Part shown: piece after piece, positions 51,611-61,764 of the stretch | How positions within the stretch are numbered: position 1 is the stretch's first letter | Layout of the letters: the number at the start of each line of letters is the position of its first letter | NCBI RefSeq assembly: GCF_047345415.1 | Contig: NZ_JBLFEP010000001.1 | Location: 1 to 64,000, forward strand | Length of the DNA stretch: 64,000 bases | Direction of reading: 5' to 3' | Source of the DNA: Maribacter_C sp947494565 | GTDB taxonomy: Bacteria; Bacteroidota; Bacteroidia; Flavobacteriales; Flavobacteriaceae | Notes under the pieces: model-generated | Database searches by the model: none | Seen by the model: the letters and a program-made list of their open reading frames with translations, nothing else | What the model was told of the DNA's origin: nothing | Program-made: the position numbers and the translations under genes

Positions 51611-52235
51611 ATCGTATGACATTAAATTTTCACTATTGTTCATGAAAGTTCTGCTGACGCACCTAAAATAAACCTCTTAGGCCTTACATATTGTCGGCAA
51701 GACACTTTGAGAAAGACAACATCACAGGCAACACACCCTGCCTGCCAATCTATAATTTCAGAACGACACATCATTCCCTAAGGAACAGAACACTCGCGAG
51801 CGTACATTTCAACCAGGATGGTCGAATCAAGACCCGTCATACAATTCACCCCTATAAAACGGAATACAATTTCAAGTGAGGATTGAGCTGAAAATCGGTA
51901 ATGATGATTTTAGTAGTAGCTTAGAGAAAACACTTCCCTAAAAAAGCCCTTATCCAAAATAGCCTTAACAAGAACACTAAAACCTTAGTTTCAAATATCG
52001 TTTGGAAGTGAAAATCCCATTTTCGGACAAAGCGCCAGAAAACTGTTAAAAAAACAGGAGCAATTAACGAATCCTGAAAATTAGCCCTTGTTATATATCA
52101 TTACGGTAACGCGAGTAATTGTTTTATATGTAACCTTCAAAAAAGAAAACCAACCTTAAAGTTTTATTAATATTAGTTTGGATTATTAACATGAAATTAT
52201 GATTTTTGCGCTTAGCTAATTCAAATAATTAAAAA
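51611..52235. other. 625-bp stretch without a recognisable gene
   Basis: This divergent region lies between the rpsL promoter and the SusC gene. It contains only stop-rich AT sequence, one unconvincing 62-codon frame and no clear hairpin terminator. Plus-strand candidates for a SusC -7 box (for example TTAGTTTG at 52173-52180) are imperfect. A regulatory RNA or long leader cannot be excluded. Confidence 0.5.
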
Positions 52236-55200
52236 ATGAGAACAAAACTAAATGGAATCTTAACGCTATTGTTGGCGTTTGTTGTGCATTTATCATTTGC
52301 ACAGGACAAGACGATTACCGGTACGGTTACGGACCAAGACGGCCTACCCCTTCCCGGTGTTAATATCGTAGTCGAAGGTACTACTAATGGTACTCAAACC
52401 GATTTTGACGGAAATTACTCCATAAACGGGAGTGAAGGTCAATCTCTTCTTTTCAGCTATATCGGCCAAAGAGATGTAAGAGAAACAATCGGGGCTGGTA
52501 ATACCATTAACGTACAAATGCAGGAAGATGCACAAGCTCTTGAGGAGGTTGTTGTTACTGCCCAAGGTATCAAAAGAGAGAAGAAAGCGTTAGGTTTCGC
52601 AGTTTCCTCGGTTGGTGAAGATGAACTTCAAGGAAGAACAGAAGGTGATGTTGCCCGTGTTCTTTCAGGAAAAGCTTCTGGTGTGCAGATTACTGCTGCA
52701 GGTGGAGCTTCCGGTTCCGGTACCAGTGTTACCATTAGAGGTCTAAGTTCCTTTAGCGGTAGTAACCAAGCTTTGTTCATCGTTGATGGTATCCCCTTTA
52801 GTAACGATACGAACGCGGGAGTAAATGGAGAAGACGGAAACTTTGTAAACGGAGCCACAGCAGGTTCTCGTTTCTTAGACCTTGACCCGAATAACATCGC
52901 TAGTGTTGAAGTTCTTAAAGGTTTGGCAGCGGCCACCCTATATGGTACTCAAGGTAAGAATGGTGTAATCTTGGTTACTACGAAAGCAGGTGCCGCCACT
53001 TCAGGTCCGAAGAAAACCGAAATCACAGTGACACAGTCGTATTTCGCTAATGAGTATGCTTCACTTCCTGATTACCAAGATCAATACGGTAACGGTTTCG
53101 ACCAGTCTTTCGGATGGTTCTTCAGTAACTGGGGACCAAGTTTCGACAGAGATGGTGTTTCCGGTTGGGGAAGACAGCCTGCCATCGATGACAATGGCAC
53201 TTTATTGCACCCTTATGCTAATTCCGCGTTCTTGAATCCTGATGGACCAAATACCGGTACTAGCCCATTGGCACTGCAATTCGCCAATCAACGTTATGAA
53301 TGGAGACCCTATGATTCTGTAGAAGAGTTCTTAAGTCCGGGTCACGTGTCCAATACGAACATTAACATTTCAGGTGCTACTGAAGATGGTAAAACCACTT
53401 TCAATGCGAATGTTGGTTACTTGAATGATGTTGGGTTTACCCCAGGCAACTCCTTAAACAGAGCCAATGTCTCTTTAGGTGGACGTTCACAGTTGACCAA
53501 TAAGTTTACGGTCACTGGTACAATGAACTACGCCAGAACTGATTACCGCACACCTCCAATCGCATCGAGTAGGGGTAATGGTACGGATGGTCTTTCTGTT
53601 TATGGTAACATTCTCTTTACGCCTCGTAGTGTTGATTTGATGGGCCTTCCCTTCGAAGATCCAATAACTGGTGGTAGTATCTACTATCGTAATGGTAACG
53701 ATATCATCAACCCGCGATGGACTGCTAAGAATGTAACGTATCAACAGCTAACAAACAGATTCAACTGGAATTTGGCCTTGGCTTATGAAATCAATGAAAA
53801 TCTTAGCTTGAACTGGCGAAGTGGATTGGATTTCTACAATGAACGTAATGTCAATGGATCGAACAAAGGAGGTATTCGCTTTGCTGATGCAGTGTTTGGG
53901 TTCTATGATACTTATGATAACAACAATACTATTTGGGATCACTTCTTATCACTCAACGGTAACTACGACATCTCTGAAAAATTAGGATTGTCTTTTGTAG
54001 CCGGTGCCACATCACGTCAGGATTTATTTGACCAACAAGGTGTTGCCAGTTCAGGACAAATCGTTTTTGGTATTAAGAGACACTTTAACTATGAAAACCA
54101 ATCTTCGATACAGTTCACAAGAAAAAGGAATATCGTTGGTCTTCTAGGACAAGCAACATTAGATTATGACGATTATCTTTTCTTGAATGTTTCGGCCCGT
54201 ACGGATTGGGTATCAAACTTGGCAACTGAAAACAATAGTAAGACGTATCCGGGGGTTAGTTTGTCTTTCCTTCCAACCAATGCTTTTAACGCTATTAAGT
54301 CGGAAAACGGATTGAACTTCTTAAAGCTCCGTGCTAGTTATGGTACTTCTGCTACCTTCCCTGTTGGATATCCAACGATTAACGTAGTTGAACAAAATAT
54401 CATTCGATTTACGGATGGTTTTAGTGGAAATCCGGTAACTACGAATCAGATAGATAGAGCAAAGGCTAATCCAGATTTGAAACCAGAACTTTTGGAAGAA
54501 TTGGAATTCGGTTTTGAATCGAAGTTCTTGAAGAATCGTGTTTCCCTTGATTTCACTTATTTCAAGAGAACGACCAATGACCTGATCGTTGATGAGCCAT
54601 TACCTCCATCAACTGGTTTCACCAGAACACAGAGTAATATTGGTGAGATTCAAAATACGGGTTATGAAGCTGATTTAGGAATCGATTTCTTTAAGGGGGA
54701 AAACTTCTCTTGGAATTCAAGAGTCAATTTCTTTGCTAATGAGGAAATTGTTACGGAGCAAGAGCAAGATTTCATTGCCTATGCCGGTTCTTTATCACCT
54801 GCCGTTAACGGAGCACTCTTCAGAGGTTCGAATGCCGCAATCGAAGGGGAATCCCTTGGTTCAATCGTAGGTACTGCCATTCAACGTGATGACAATGGAA
54901 ACTTCGTTGTTAATGCAGCCGGTAACTATGTAGTTGCCAGTCAAGATGCGGACGGTAATGTTCCCATCGTTGGTGATGCGATTCCTGATTATACGATGAA
55001 CTTCATCAATACCTTGAGGTATAAAAACTGGACGCTAGGCTTCCAAATCAACCATACAAAAGGTGGTGACATGCTTTCAAGTACCGTCGCAACCTTATTA
55101 GGTCGTGGTTTGATCGTAGAAACACAGGATCGTGAGAATACCTATATTCTTCCAGGTGTAACTGCTGATGGCAACCCAAATACGACACAGCTTAACAACT

Positions 55201-55511
55201 CAACTTATTTCTTTACCAATCTCTTATTTGGACCAACAGAAACTCGAATTTATGATGCATCCGTTGTTCGTTTACAGGAACTTTCATTAGGGTACTCTTT
55301 CCCTGCCAAAGCGTTAGAGAAAACACCTTTTGGATCGCTTACTATTACCGCACAAGGTTTTAACCTTTGGTATGATGCGTACAATACACCTGATGGAGCG
55401 AACTTCGACCCTAACGTAGCTGGTGTTGGTATTGGTAACGGTCGAGGTTTCGACTTTATCAATGGACCTAGTTCTAGAAGATATGGATTTAGCATCAGAG
55501 CTTCGTTCTAA
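52236..55511 (+). CDS. SusC/RagA-family TonB-linked outer membrane transporter
   Basis: A 1091-residue outer-membrane importer. A signal peptide (cleavage near AFA/QDK, about residue 22) leads to a carboxypeptidase-regulatory-like domain (ITGTVTDQDGLPLPGVNIV, about 27-110). A plug with VTIRGLSSF, LFIVDGIP and the LKGLAAATLYGTQGKNGVI block follows, then a long beta barrel ending in Phe. It works with the SusD-like lipoprotein 27 bp downstream as a lidded importer of oligosaccharides or peptides. No carbohydrate-active enzyme is nearby, so the substrate is open; peptide uptake of the RagAB kind is possible. Confidence 0.95.
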   Translation: MRTKLNGILTLLLAFVVHLSFAQDKTITGTVTDQDGLPLPGVNIVVEGTTNGTQTDFDGNYSINGSEGQSLLFSYIGQRDVRETIGAGNTINVQMQEDAQALEEVVVTAQGIKREKKALGFAVSSVGEDELQGRTEGDVARVLSGKASGVQITAAGGASGSGTSVTIRGLSSFSGSNQALFIVDGIPFSNDTNAGVNGEDGNFVNGATAGSRFLDLDPNNIASVEVLKGLAAATLYGTQGKNGVILVTTKAGAATSGPKKTEITVTQSYFANEYASLPDYQDQYGNGFDQSFGWFFSNWGPSFDRDGVSGWGRQPAIDDNGTLLHPYANSAFLNPDGPNTGTSPLALQFANQRYEWRPYDSVEEFLSPGHVSNTNINISGATEDGKTTFNANVGYLNDVGFTPGNSLNRANVSLGGRSQLTNKFTVTGTMNYARTDYRTPPIASSRGNGTDGLSVYGNILFTPRSVDLMGLPFEDPITGGSIYYRNGNDIINPRWTAKNVTYQQLTNRFNWNLALAYEINENLSLNWRSGLDFYNERNVNGSNKGGIRFADAVFGFYDTYDNNNTIWDHFLSLNGNYDISEKLGLSFVAGATSRQDLFDQQGVASSGQIVFGIKRHFNYENQSSIQFTRKRNIVGLLGQATLDYDDYLFLNVSARTDWVSNLATENNSKTYPGVSLSFLPTNAFNAIKSENGLNFLKLRASYGTSATFPVGYPTINVVEQNIIRFTDGFSGNPVTTNQIDRAKANPDLKPELLEELEFGFESKFLKNRVSLDFTYFKRTTNDLIVDEPLPPSTGFTRTQSNIGEIQNTGYEADLGIDFFKGENFSWNSRVNFFANEEIVTEQEQDFIAYAGSLSPAVNGALFRGSNAAIEGESLGSIVGTAIQRDDNGNFVVNAAGNYVVASQDADGNVPIVGDAIPDYTMNFINTLRYKNWTLGFQINHTKGGDMLSSTVATLLGRGLIVETQDRENTYILPGVTADGNPNTTQLNNSTYFFTNLLFGPTETRIYDASVVRLQELSLGYSFPAKALEKTPFGSLTITAQGFNLWYDAYNTPDGANFDPNVAGVGIGNGRGFDFINGPSSRRYGFSIRASF

Positions 55512-55538
55512 TAATAATTGTTAATGATTTAGATAACT

Positions 55539-57209
55539 ATGAGAAATTATATAAAACTTTTTTCGATTTTCCTTTTCGCAGGCTTGGCGTTTACTGCCTG
55601 TGAAACTACGGATTTGGACTTGCAGATAAGTCCCAATGACCTGGCAGCCGATCAGGCTGACCCTAACCTGCTGTTAAATTCCATTCAATTGGCCTATGGT
55701 TCTAACCAGCAGATTTTACACGATAACGCAGATGACTTGACGCGTATCGGATACTTTAATAACCGTGATTACTTTGCAGGTTTACCAGGTAATACCTTGA
55801 ACGGTGTTTGGTCGAGAGTATATAGTTCTGGTACCAACTTGGCAGGAGAGATTACTTCTACGGTTGGTATATTGACCAACCTACAAGCTATTGAGTCGAT
55901 AAATGCAGCGTCCGAGACGGATTACTCTTTTCATGAAGGGGTTGCGAAAACACTTTACGCTCACTCTTTATTTCAATTGGTTGATTTCTTAGGAGGGGCT
56001 GCCTTTTCGCAAGCAGGTAATGCGACTGAGTTTCCTGCTCCAGTTTTGGATAGTGGTGCTGACGTATATGCTGGTGCGCTTGCTTTATTGGATGAGGCAG
56101 AAGCGCTTTTAGCTGCAGATCCCGACCCCGTAGGTGCTACGGATTTATTTTACGATGAAGATACCGCAAAATGGGTAAAACTGATCAATACCTTGAAACT
56201 CCGCACCTATTTCTTAACTGGAAATACAGCAGCATTCGATGCTGTCATTGCAGGTGACAATTTCATTTCGGATACGGAAGATGATTTCCAATTTCAATAT
56301 GGAACAAGTGCCTTGCAGCCTGATAACAGGCACCCAGACTACATCGATGGATACACTCCTTCTGGTAACAATGAAGAGTATCGTTCAAACTGGTTGATGA
56401 ACCAAATGCTTGTAAATGATGATCCAAGAAGATTCTACTACTTCTATCGTCAACAAGATGCCACCCCTGGTGCGGATGCCGATCCTAATGAAGAAACTTT
56501 GGTTTGTTCATTTGTAGTTCCTCCTCCACACTATGATGGTTTTATTTACTGTTCGGTTCCTGAAGGGTACTGGGGTAGATCTCATGGTAATGATGAAGGT
56601 GGCCCACCAGATAACTTCTTAACCGCAGCTCCAGGTGTTTATCCCGCAGCTGGTAAGTTCGACGACAGTGCATTTGGTGTTGTTGGTCTTGGTGTAGGTG
56701 GTGGTGGTGCCGGTATTGAGCCATTGATGTTAGCTTCCTATGTTGATTTTTGGAGAGGTGCTATGGCCACTAGTGATACTGAAAAAGCCGCATTCTTACG
56801 TGCAGGTATGGAGAAATCTATTGCGAAAGTTCAGAGCTTTGGTTCTTTGGATGGCGGTGCTGATCTATCTACTGAACCGGACGAAGATGCCGTTACAGAT
56901 TTCATTGATGGTGTTATTGACAGTTACAATGCCGCCACCGGTGATGACAAAGAAAATATCTTTGCCGAGCAATTTTGGGTAACCCTTTATGGAGGAGCTA
57001 CAGAATCCTACAATTATTATAGAAAAACAGGATTCCCAACTACGCTAGCACCAAACTGGGAGCCAGATCCGGGATCGTTCCCACGTACGTTCTTGCTTCC
57101 TGAAAACGAGGTAATCAACAACCCAAGTTTGACGCAAAGAACAGATTTGTCAACGCAGGTATTCTGGGATACCAACCCAGCAGGACCTGCATTTCCAGCA
57201 GCTAACTAA
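55539..57209 (+). CDS. SusD/RagB-like outer membrane lipoprotein
   Basis: A 556-residue surface lipoprotein (signal ending FTAC, Cys20) that forms the lid of the SusC-type transporter. The layout, with LLLNSIQLAYGSNQQIL near the N-terminus, EGVAKTLYAHSLFQLVDFLG, and NEEYRSNWLMNQMLVNDDP, fits the SusD-like_2 branch with tetratricopeptide helices. A Gly-rich insert lies near 380-400. Cotranscribed with the SusC gene (27 bp) and a third lipoprotein gene (12 bp). Confidence 0.9.
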   Translation: MRNYIKLFSIFLFAGLAFTACETTDLDLQISPNDLAADQADPNLLLNSIQLAYGSNQQILHDNADDLTRIGYFNNRDYFAGLPGNTLNGVWSRVYSSGTNLAGEITSTVGILTNLQAIESINAASETDYSFHEGVAKTLYAHSLFQLVDFLGGAAFSQAGNATEFPAPVLDSGADVYAGALALLDEAEALLAADPDPVGATDLFYDEDTAKWVKLINTLKLRTYFLTGNTAAFDAVIAGDNFISDTEDDFQFQYGTSALQPDNRHPDYIDGYTPSGNNEEYRSNWLMNQMLVNDDPRRFYYFYRQQDATPGADADPNEETLVCSFVVPPPHYDGFIYCSVPEGYWGRSHGNDEGGPPDNFLTAAPGVYPAAGKFDDSAFGVVGLGVGGGGAGIEPLMLASYVDFWRGAMATSDTEKAAFLRAGMEKSIAKVQSFGSLDGGADLSTEPDEDAVTDFIDGVIDSYNAATGDDKENIFAEQFWVTLYGGATESYNYYRKTGFPTTLAPNWEPDPGSFPRTFLLPENEVINNPSLTQRTDLSTQVFWDTNPAGPAFPAAN

Positions 57210-57221
57210 AAAAATAAGAAC

Positions 57222-58118
57222 ATGAAAAGATATTTTAATACACGAATCGCAATTGCACTGGCAGGAATTGTCACTTTAGTTTCAGCTTGTGCCGATGCCG
57301 ATCAAGTTTTTGACGAGATTCAAGCAGACGTCACTAGAGGTGCTATTTTAAGAGGATTGGATATAGTATCAGAAGAATTGGCCATTAATACCGTCGATGG
57401 CGGTATAGTCGATGGGGAGTTTTTTGAGGTAGTAATACAAGAGCAGGATCAACAAAGTGGTGATTTGCTTTCTTCAGTGGATGTATATCTCAGCTTCTCC
57501 GATAATACGGATGGAGCTACTGACACAAGTAAAGCTGAAATACAGCACGAAACCATTGCTGCCGATTCTTTTGCTAAAGATGAGTTTGGCTTGCCAAGAT
57601 ACACCTATACGATTACTGCGGAAACGATGCAGAGCGCGCTTGGCGTTGCTGATTCAGATATCGAGGGTGGTGATAGTTTTGGCATCCGATTCGTATTGAA
57701 TCTTACCGATGGCAGATCCTTTACCAATGCACAGAATTCAGGTACGATAACCGGGTCGTTCTTTTCGTCACCGTTCCTTTATAACGCAACTGTTGTTTGC
57801 CCTCCAATTGCACCGACACCTGGAACATGGACAATTGTTCAGAATGATTCCTATGGTGACTCTTGGAACGGGGCATCTTTAGATGTGACCATTGATGGTG
57901 AAACTACAAGCTATGCTCACCCTGACGGATCGACAACAACCTTTGAATTTGATGTACCCGATGGCGCTGCCGCAATTCAAATCGTTTATGTTAGTGGTGA
58001 TTTTGATGAAGAAAACACCTATACTGTAACATCTGCAAATGGTATGGTCGTGCTAGAAGATGGCCCGAATCCAGTGATTGGAACTCTTTTTGATTTCTGT
58101 CTTCCACTTGATTTATAA
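57222..58118 (+). CDS. Accessory surface lipoprotein of the SusCD operon
   Basis: A 298-residue lipoprotein (signal ending VSAC, Cys23). The N-terminal part (about 30-190) is beta-rich. The C-terminal part (about 200-298) begins with the motif NDSYGDSWNGASLDVTIDG, typical of small acidic beta-sandwich modules in secreted proteins. It ends in a Cys near the C-terminus (FDFCLP). As third gene of the SusC/SusD operon it is probably a surface ligand-binding partner. The ligand is unknown. Confidence 0.75.
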   Translation: MKRYFNTRIAIALAGIVTLVSACADADQVFDEIQADVTRGAILRGLDIVSEELAINTVDGGIVDGEFFEVVIQEQDQQSGDLLSSVDVYLSFSDNTDGATDTSKAEIQHETIAADSFAKDEFGLPRYTYTITAETMQSALGVADSDIEGGDSFGIRFVLNLTDGRSFTNAQNSGTITGSFFSSPFLYNATVVCPPIAPTPGTWTIVQNDSYGDSWNGASLDVTIDGETTSYAHPDGSTTTFEFDVPDGAAAIQIVYVSGDFDEENTYTVTSANGMVVLEDGPNPVIGTLFDFCLPLDL

Positions 58119-58139
58119 ATAGTTTATCTAATAAATACT

Positions 58140-58167
58140 AAAGGCCCAAATTTTCATTTGGGCCTTT
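58140..58167 (+). terminator. Terminator of the SusC/SusD/lipoprotein operon
   Basis: A perfect 11-bp stem (AAAGGCCCAAA with TTTGGGCCTTT) around a 6-nt loop, followed by TATTTTAT. It starts 22 bp after the lipoprotein stop codon. Confidence 0.92.
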
Positions 58168-58228
58168 TATTTTATAACTAATTGTCGTTAATTTATTAAA
58201 ATTGGTTTTGTTCATTTTTTGCACGCAG

Positions 58229-61200
58229 ATGTTAAGAAAACAACTATTCCATAGCCTATTTTGCTTCAATCGATTCTTGGTTGTATGTATCGCTTTTATC
58301 GTATTTAACTGTGAGCAGAAACAGAAACCGGAAAAAACAGGTTTGGAAAACTCACCGGAACAACCCTCTATCTTTCAAAAAATAGAGGCACAGTCTTCTC
58401 ACTTATTCTTTCAAAACAATTTGCAAGAGAATATTGCCACTAACGAGAACCTCTTTAATTACGATTACTTCTATAATGGTGCTGGCGTGGGTGTTGAGGA
58501 TATCAATAATGATGGCTTACTGGATATTTTCTTCTGCGGCAACCAAGTACCAAATAAACTGTTCATCAACCGGGGTGATTTTGTCTTTGAAGATATTTCG
58601 GAAAAGGCATTAATCAATAGCGGTAAAAATTGGTCAAACGGTGTGACATTTGTCGATATAAACAACGATGGCTGGATGGATATCTATGTGTCCCAAGGCG
58701 GACCTAAATCTAGGGAAGAGCGAAAAAACCTGCTCTTTATCAATCAGAAAAATGAAACTTTTAAAGAAAGTGCGGAAGACCTCGGATTATCCGATATGGG
58801 CATCAGCACCCAGTCTGCGTTTTTCGATTATGACAAAGATGGTGATTTGGACTGCATCGTAATGAACGAAAACGAACTCTATGGCGTTGACCCCATCAAT
58901 TTATATAGACTTGTCGATTCAAGTCAAGAGAATCAATATTTTAATTCACCGCATTTCTATAGAAACGATAATGGAAAGTTTGTAGATCAAACACGGGCAT
59001 CAGGCATTCAACGTCCTATTTTCGGTTTGGGCCTTTCCGTTTCGGATATCAATAACGACGGATGGCTTGATTTCTACATCGCAAGTGACTATTATATTCC
59101 AGATGCCCTGTTTATCAATAATCGAGATGGTACTTTTTCAGATGGTATTAAAGAATACACCAAACATATTTCGTTTTACGGTATGGGAATGGATATCGCC
59201 GACATCAACAACGATGGATTGCAGGACATTTTTGTTTTGGATATGGCCGCAAATGACCATGTACGATCCAAAACCTTAATGGCTTCGATGAATACGAAAC
59301 GTTTTGATTATTTGGTAAACAAAGCCGGATTTCATCATCAGTACATGTATAATTCCCTACAGTTGAACACCGGATTAAATACATTTTCAAATATCTCACA
59401 GGCCACTAAAATGGCCAATACGGATTGGAGCTGGTCCGTATTAATGAACGACTTTGATCATGACCAAGATAAGGATGTCTACATCACAAACGGATACCGT
59501 CGCTACGCCCTCGACAATGATCTGCAAAAGAAAGTCTTCAATACCAAGATGAAATATCGGAATAACGTCCCCTTGGAAATAAAAAAACAACTTTATAACG
59601 AAATACCTTCGGAGAAACTACCGAACATACTTTTTGAAAATAAAGGTCTCACGAACTTTAAAGAAAATGCAAGGGAGTGGGGACTGAATGATTTCTCATT
59701 CAGCAATGGCTGCGCTACCGGAGATTTTGATAACGATGGAGATTTAGATTTGGTCGTCAACAATCTTGATGAGAATTGTTTTCTCTATAAAAATATGACG
59801 ATGGAAGTCCAAGGTGGCAACTACTTAAAAGTCCAAACCAAAGGTAGCCTATCAGAGTCGTTTGCAAAAGTGAAGATTGCCTACAACAAGACACAACAAC
59901 TAATTGAAACCAGAAGGGTACGTGGATACAGGTCATCGCAGCAAAACATTGCCCATTTCGGACTTAAGGATGTCTCCGTTATTGATACCATAACCGTTTC
60001 TTGGCCAAACGGAAAGTCGGAACAGCGTTATAACGTTGGCGCAAACACCACCATTACCTTTTTGGAAAAGGATGCCAAAGACATTCTTAAGTCCGATTCA
60101 AAGACCAAGTCCATTTTTACAGAAAAAAGCGCAACATCATTGGGTGTAGCTTTTAAACATCGAGAAAATCCGTATGACGATTTTGAAAAAGAGGTCCTAC
60201 TGCCCTACAAACAATCGAGCCTTGGACCGTTTTTTTCTCAGGGGGATTTGAACGGGGATGGACTGATCGATTTTTACGTTGGAGGCGCGTCAGGTCAAAC
60301 CGGAGCGGTATATCTACAAAATCGCAACGGTACCTTCACGCAAAAATCACAAAAATCACTCTCTGACGACAGGAATTATGAGGATATGGAGTCGCATATT
60401 TTTGATTGGGACAATGACGGTGACCAAGATCTATATGTAGTAAGTGGAGGAAATGAGTTTCCGCAATATTCCTCTTTATACGCTGATAGATTATATTTAA
60501 ATGATGGAAAGGGAAGGTTAGAAAAACAAACGATTGAAGTGTTGGAAACTTACCCAAAAAGTGGAAAAACGGTTACTTCGCTCGATTTCGACAAGGATGG
60601 GGACCAAGATCTTATCATTGGAAACCGTACGATACCCCAAGCTTATCCGTATCCTGCTACGTCGGTCATTTATGAGAACAAAGCGGGTACTTTAATAGAC
60701 GTCACCGCAAAAGCAGCTCCCGGTCTTCAAGAGTTCGGGGTCGTGAATAAAGTGATTCGTACAGATTTTGATAATGACGGTTGGGAAGATTTAATTGTGG
60801 TGGGCGAATGGACAGGAATCGGGCTTTTTAAGAACAATAATGGAGTTTTTGAAAGTCTTGCCGATGCGAATGCACCTTTAGCTGCATTGAGAGGCTGGTG
60901 GTTCTCCGTTGGCGAAACCGACATCAATAATGACGGTCTACCTGATTATATCATTGGAAATGTAGGCAGCAACATCAAATTCGACGCCAGTCAAAAAAAG
61001 CCTTTCAAAGTATTTGCCAATGATTTTGATGAAAATGGCACGCCAGACATTGTACTAAGCAAACAATATCAGGGCGCATACGTACCGGTAAGAGGTTTGG
61101 AATGCTCCTCACAGCAAATGCCATTCATACAACAAAAATTCGAGACCTATTCCGATTTTGCCAATGCCAATATAGAGGATATCTACGGTGACAAGTTAGA

Positions 61201-61597
61201 AACGGGTTACGAAGCCGAAGCAAACGAATTTAAGTCTGTCTTGCTTATAAATAAAGGCAATGGAACGTTTGATTATACGTATTTGCCAGAGCTTGCCCAA
61301 TTATTCCCCGTTTTAAAGAGCACTTTCATCGACATTGATCATGATGGATTCGAAGATGTCATTTTAGGTGGAAATATCTACGAGACCGAAGTCGAAACAC
61401 CAAGACTAGATGCTTTTTCAGGCTTGGTTCTAATCTCAAATGGTAAAGATGGCTATCACGCGGTTTCTCAGAAAGAATCCGGATTGTCAATGAATGGCAA
61501 CATCAAAGACCTCATGGTATTGTCAACGCAAGAGTCGACGATGCTAATGGCCTCTCAAAACAATGGGAAAATCTTGTTCTTCGAAAAGGAAAATTGA
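58229..61597 (+). CDS. Giant FG-GAP/VCBS and ASPIC/UnbV repeat lipoprotein (CRTAC1-like)
   Basis: A 1122-residue protein. The ATG at 58229 puts a lipoprotein signal at the N-terminus (FIVFNC lipobox); a TTG at 58202 would only add residues before it. About fourteen Ca2+-loop repeats of the DxNxDGxxD type are visible (DINNDGLLDI, DFDNDGDLDLV, DINNDGLPDY and others). They are split by an ASPIC/UnbV-like domain (RRVRGYRSSQQNIAHFGL). The fold should be one or two beta propellers on the cell surface. Neighbouring genes suggest a role with the SusCD importer; function unproven. Confidence 0.88.
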   Translation: MLRKQLFHSLFCFNRFLVVCIAFIVFNCEQKQKPEKTGLENSPEQPSIFQKIEAQSSHLFFQNNLQENIATNENLFNYDYFYNGAGVGVEDINNDGLLDIFFCGNQVPNKLFINRGDFVFEDISEKALINSGKNWSNGVTFVDINNDGWMDIYVSQGGPKSREERKNLLFINQKNETFKESAEDLGLSDMGISTQSAFFDYDKDGDLDCIVMNENELYGVDPINLYRLVDSSQENQYFNSPHFYRNDNGKFVDQTRASGIQRPIFGLGLSVSDINNDGWLDFYIASDYYIPDALFINNRDGTFSDGIKEYTKHISFYGMGMDIADINNDGLQDIFVLDMAANDHVRSKTLMASMNTKRFDYLVNKAGFHHQYMYNSLQLNTGLNTFSNISQATKMANTDWSWSVLMNDFDHDQDKDVYITNGYRRYALDNDLQKKVFNTKMKYRNNVPLEIKKQLYNEIPSEKLPNILFENKGLTNFKENAREWGLNDFSFSNGCATGDFDNDGDLDLVVNNLDENCFLYKNMTMEVQGGNYLKVQTKGSLSESFAKVKIAYNKTQQLIETRRVRGYRSSQQNIAHFGLKDVSVIDTITVSWPNGKSEQRYNVGANTTITFLEKDAKDILKSDSKTKSIFTEKSATSLGVAFKHRENPYDDFEKEVLLPYKQSSLGPFFSQGDLNGDGLIDFYVGGASGQTGAVYLQNRNGTFTQKSQKSLSDDRNYEDMESHIFDWDNDGDQDLYVVSGGNEFPQYSSLYADRLYLNDGKGRLEKQTIEVLETYPKSGKTVTSLDFDKDGDQDLIIGNRTIPQAYPYPATSVIYENKAGTLIDVTAKAAPGLQEFGVVNKVIRTDFDNDGWEDLIVVGEWTGIGLFKNNNGVFESLADANAPLAALRGWWFSVGETDINNDGLPDYIIGNVGSNIKFDASQKKPFKVFANDFDENGTPDIVLSKQYQGAYVPVRGLECSSQQMPFIQQKFETYSDFANANIEDIYGDKLETGYEAEANEFKSVLLINKGNGTFDYTYLPELAQLFPVLKSTFIDIDHDGFEDVILGGNIYETEVETPRLDAFSGLVLISNGKDGYHAVSQKESGLSMNGNIKDLMVLSTQESTMLMASQNNGKILFFEKEN

Positions 61598-61764
61598 ACC
61601 TATTTCCTAGAATTTAGAGAAGTCATGAAATGGAAAATTGTTGGATTTCCTTCGCGCTCCAGTCTCACTTAATCGTTTTAAAATCTTAAAAAAACGTTAA
61701 ATTCAGCATTCTAGAATAAAAAAGTGTTAAATTAAAAGAAGGTAAAAACTTTAAAAATCATAAT

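Noticed and set aside
51691..51879. 62-codon open frame on the plus strand upstream of SusC
   Set aside because: No signal peptide, no recognisable motif and odd composition; surrounding sequence is rich in stops. Treated as chance.
52081..52140. ATTAC/GTAAT inverted repeat upstream of SusC, considered as an operator
   Set aside because: Five-bp arms in AT-rich sequence; expected by chance.
58202..58228. Extension of the FG-GAP lipoprotein from a TTG codon
   Set aside because: The ATG at 58229 gives a cleaner lipoprotein signal.
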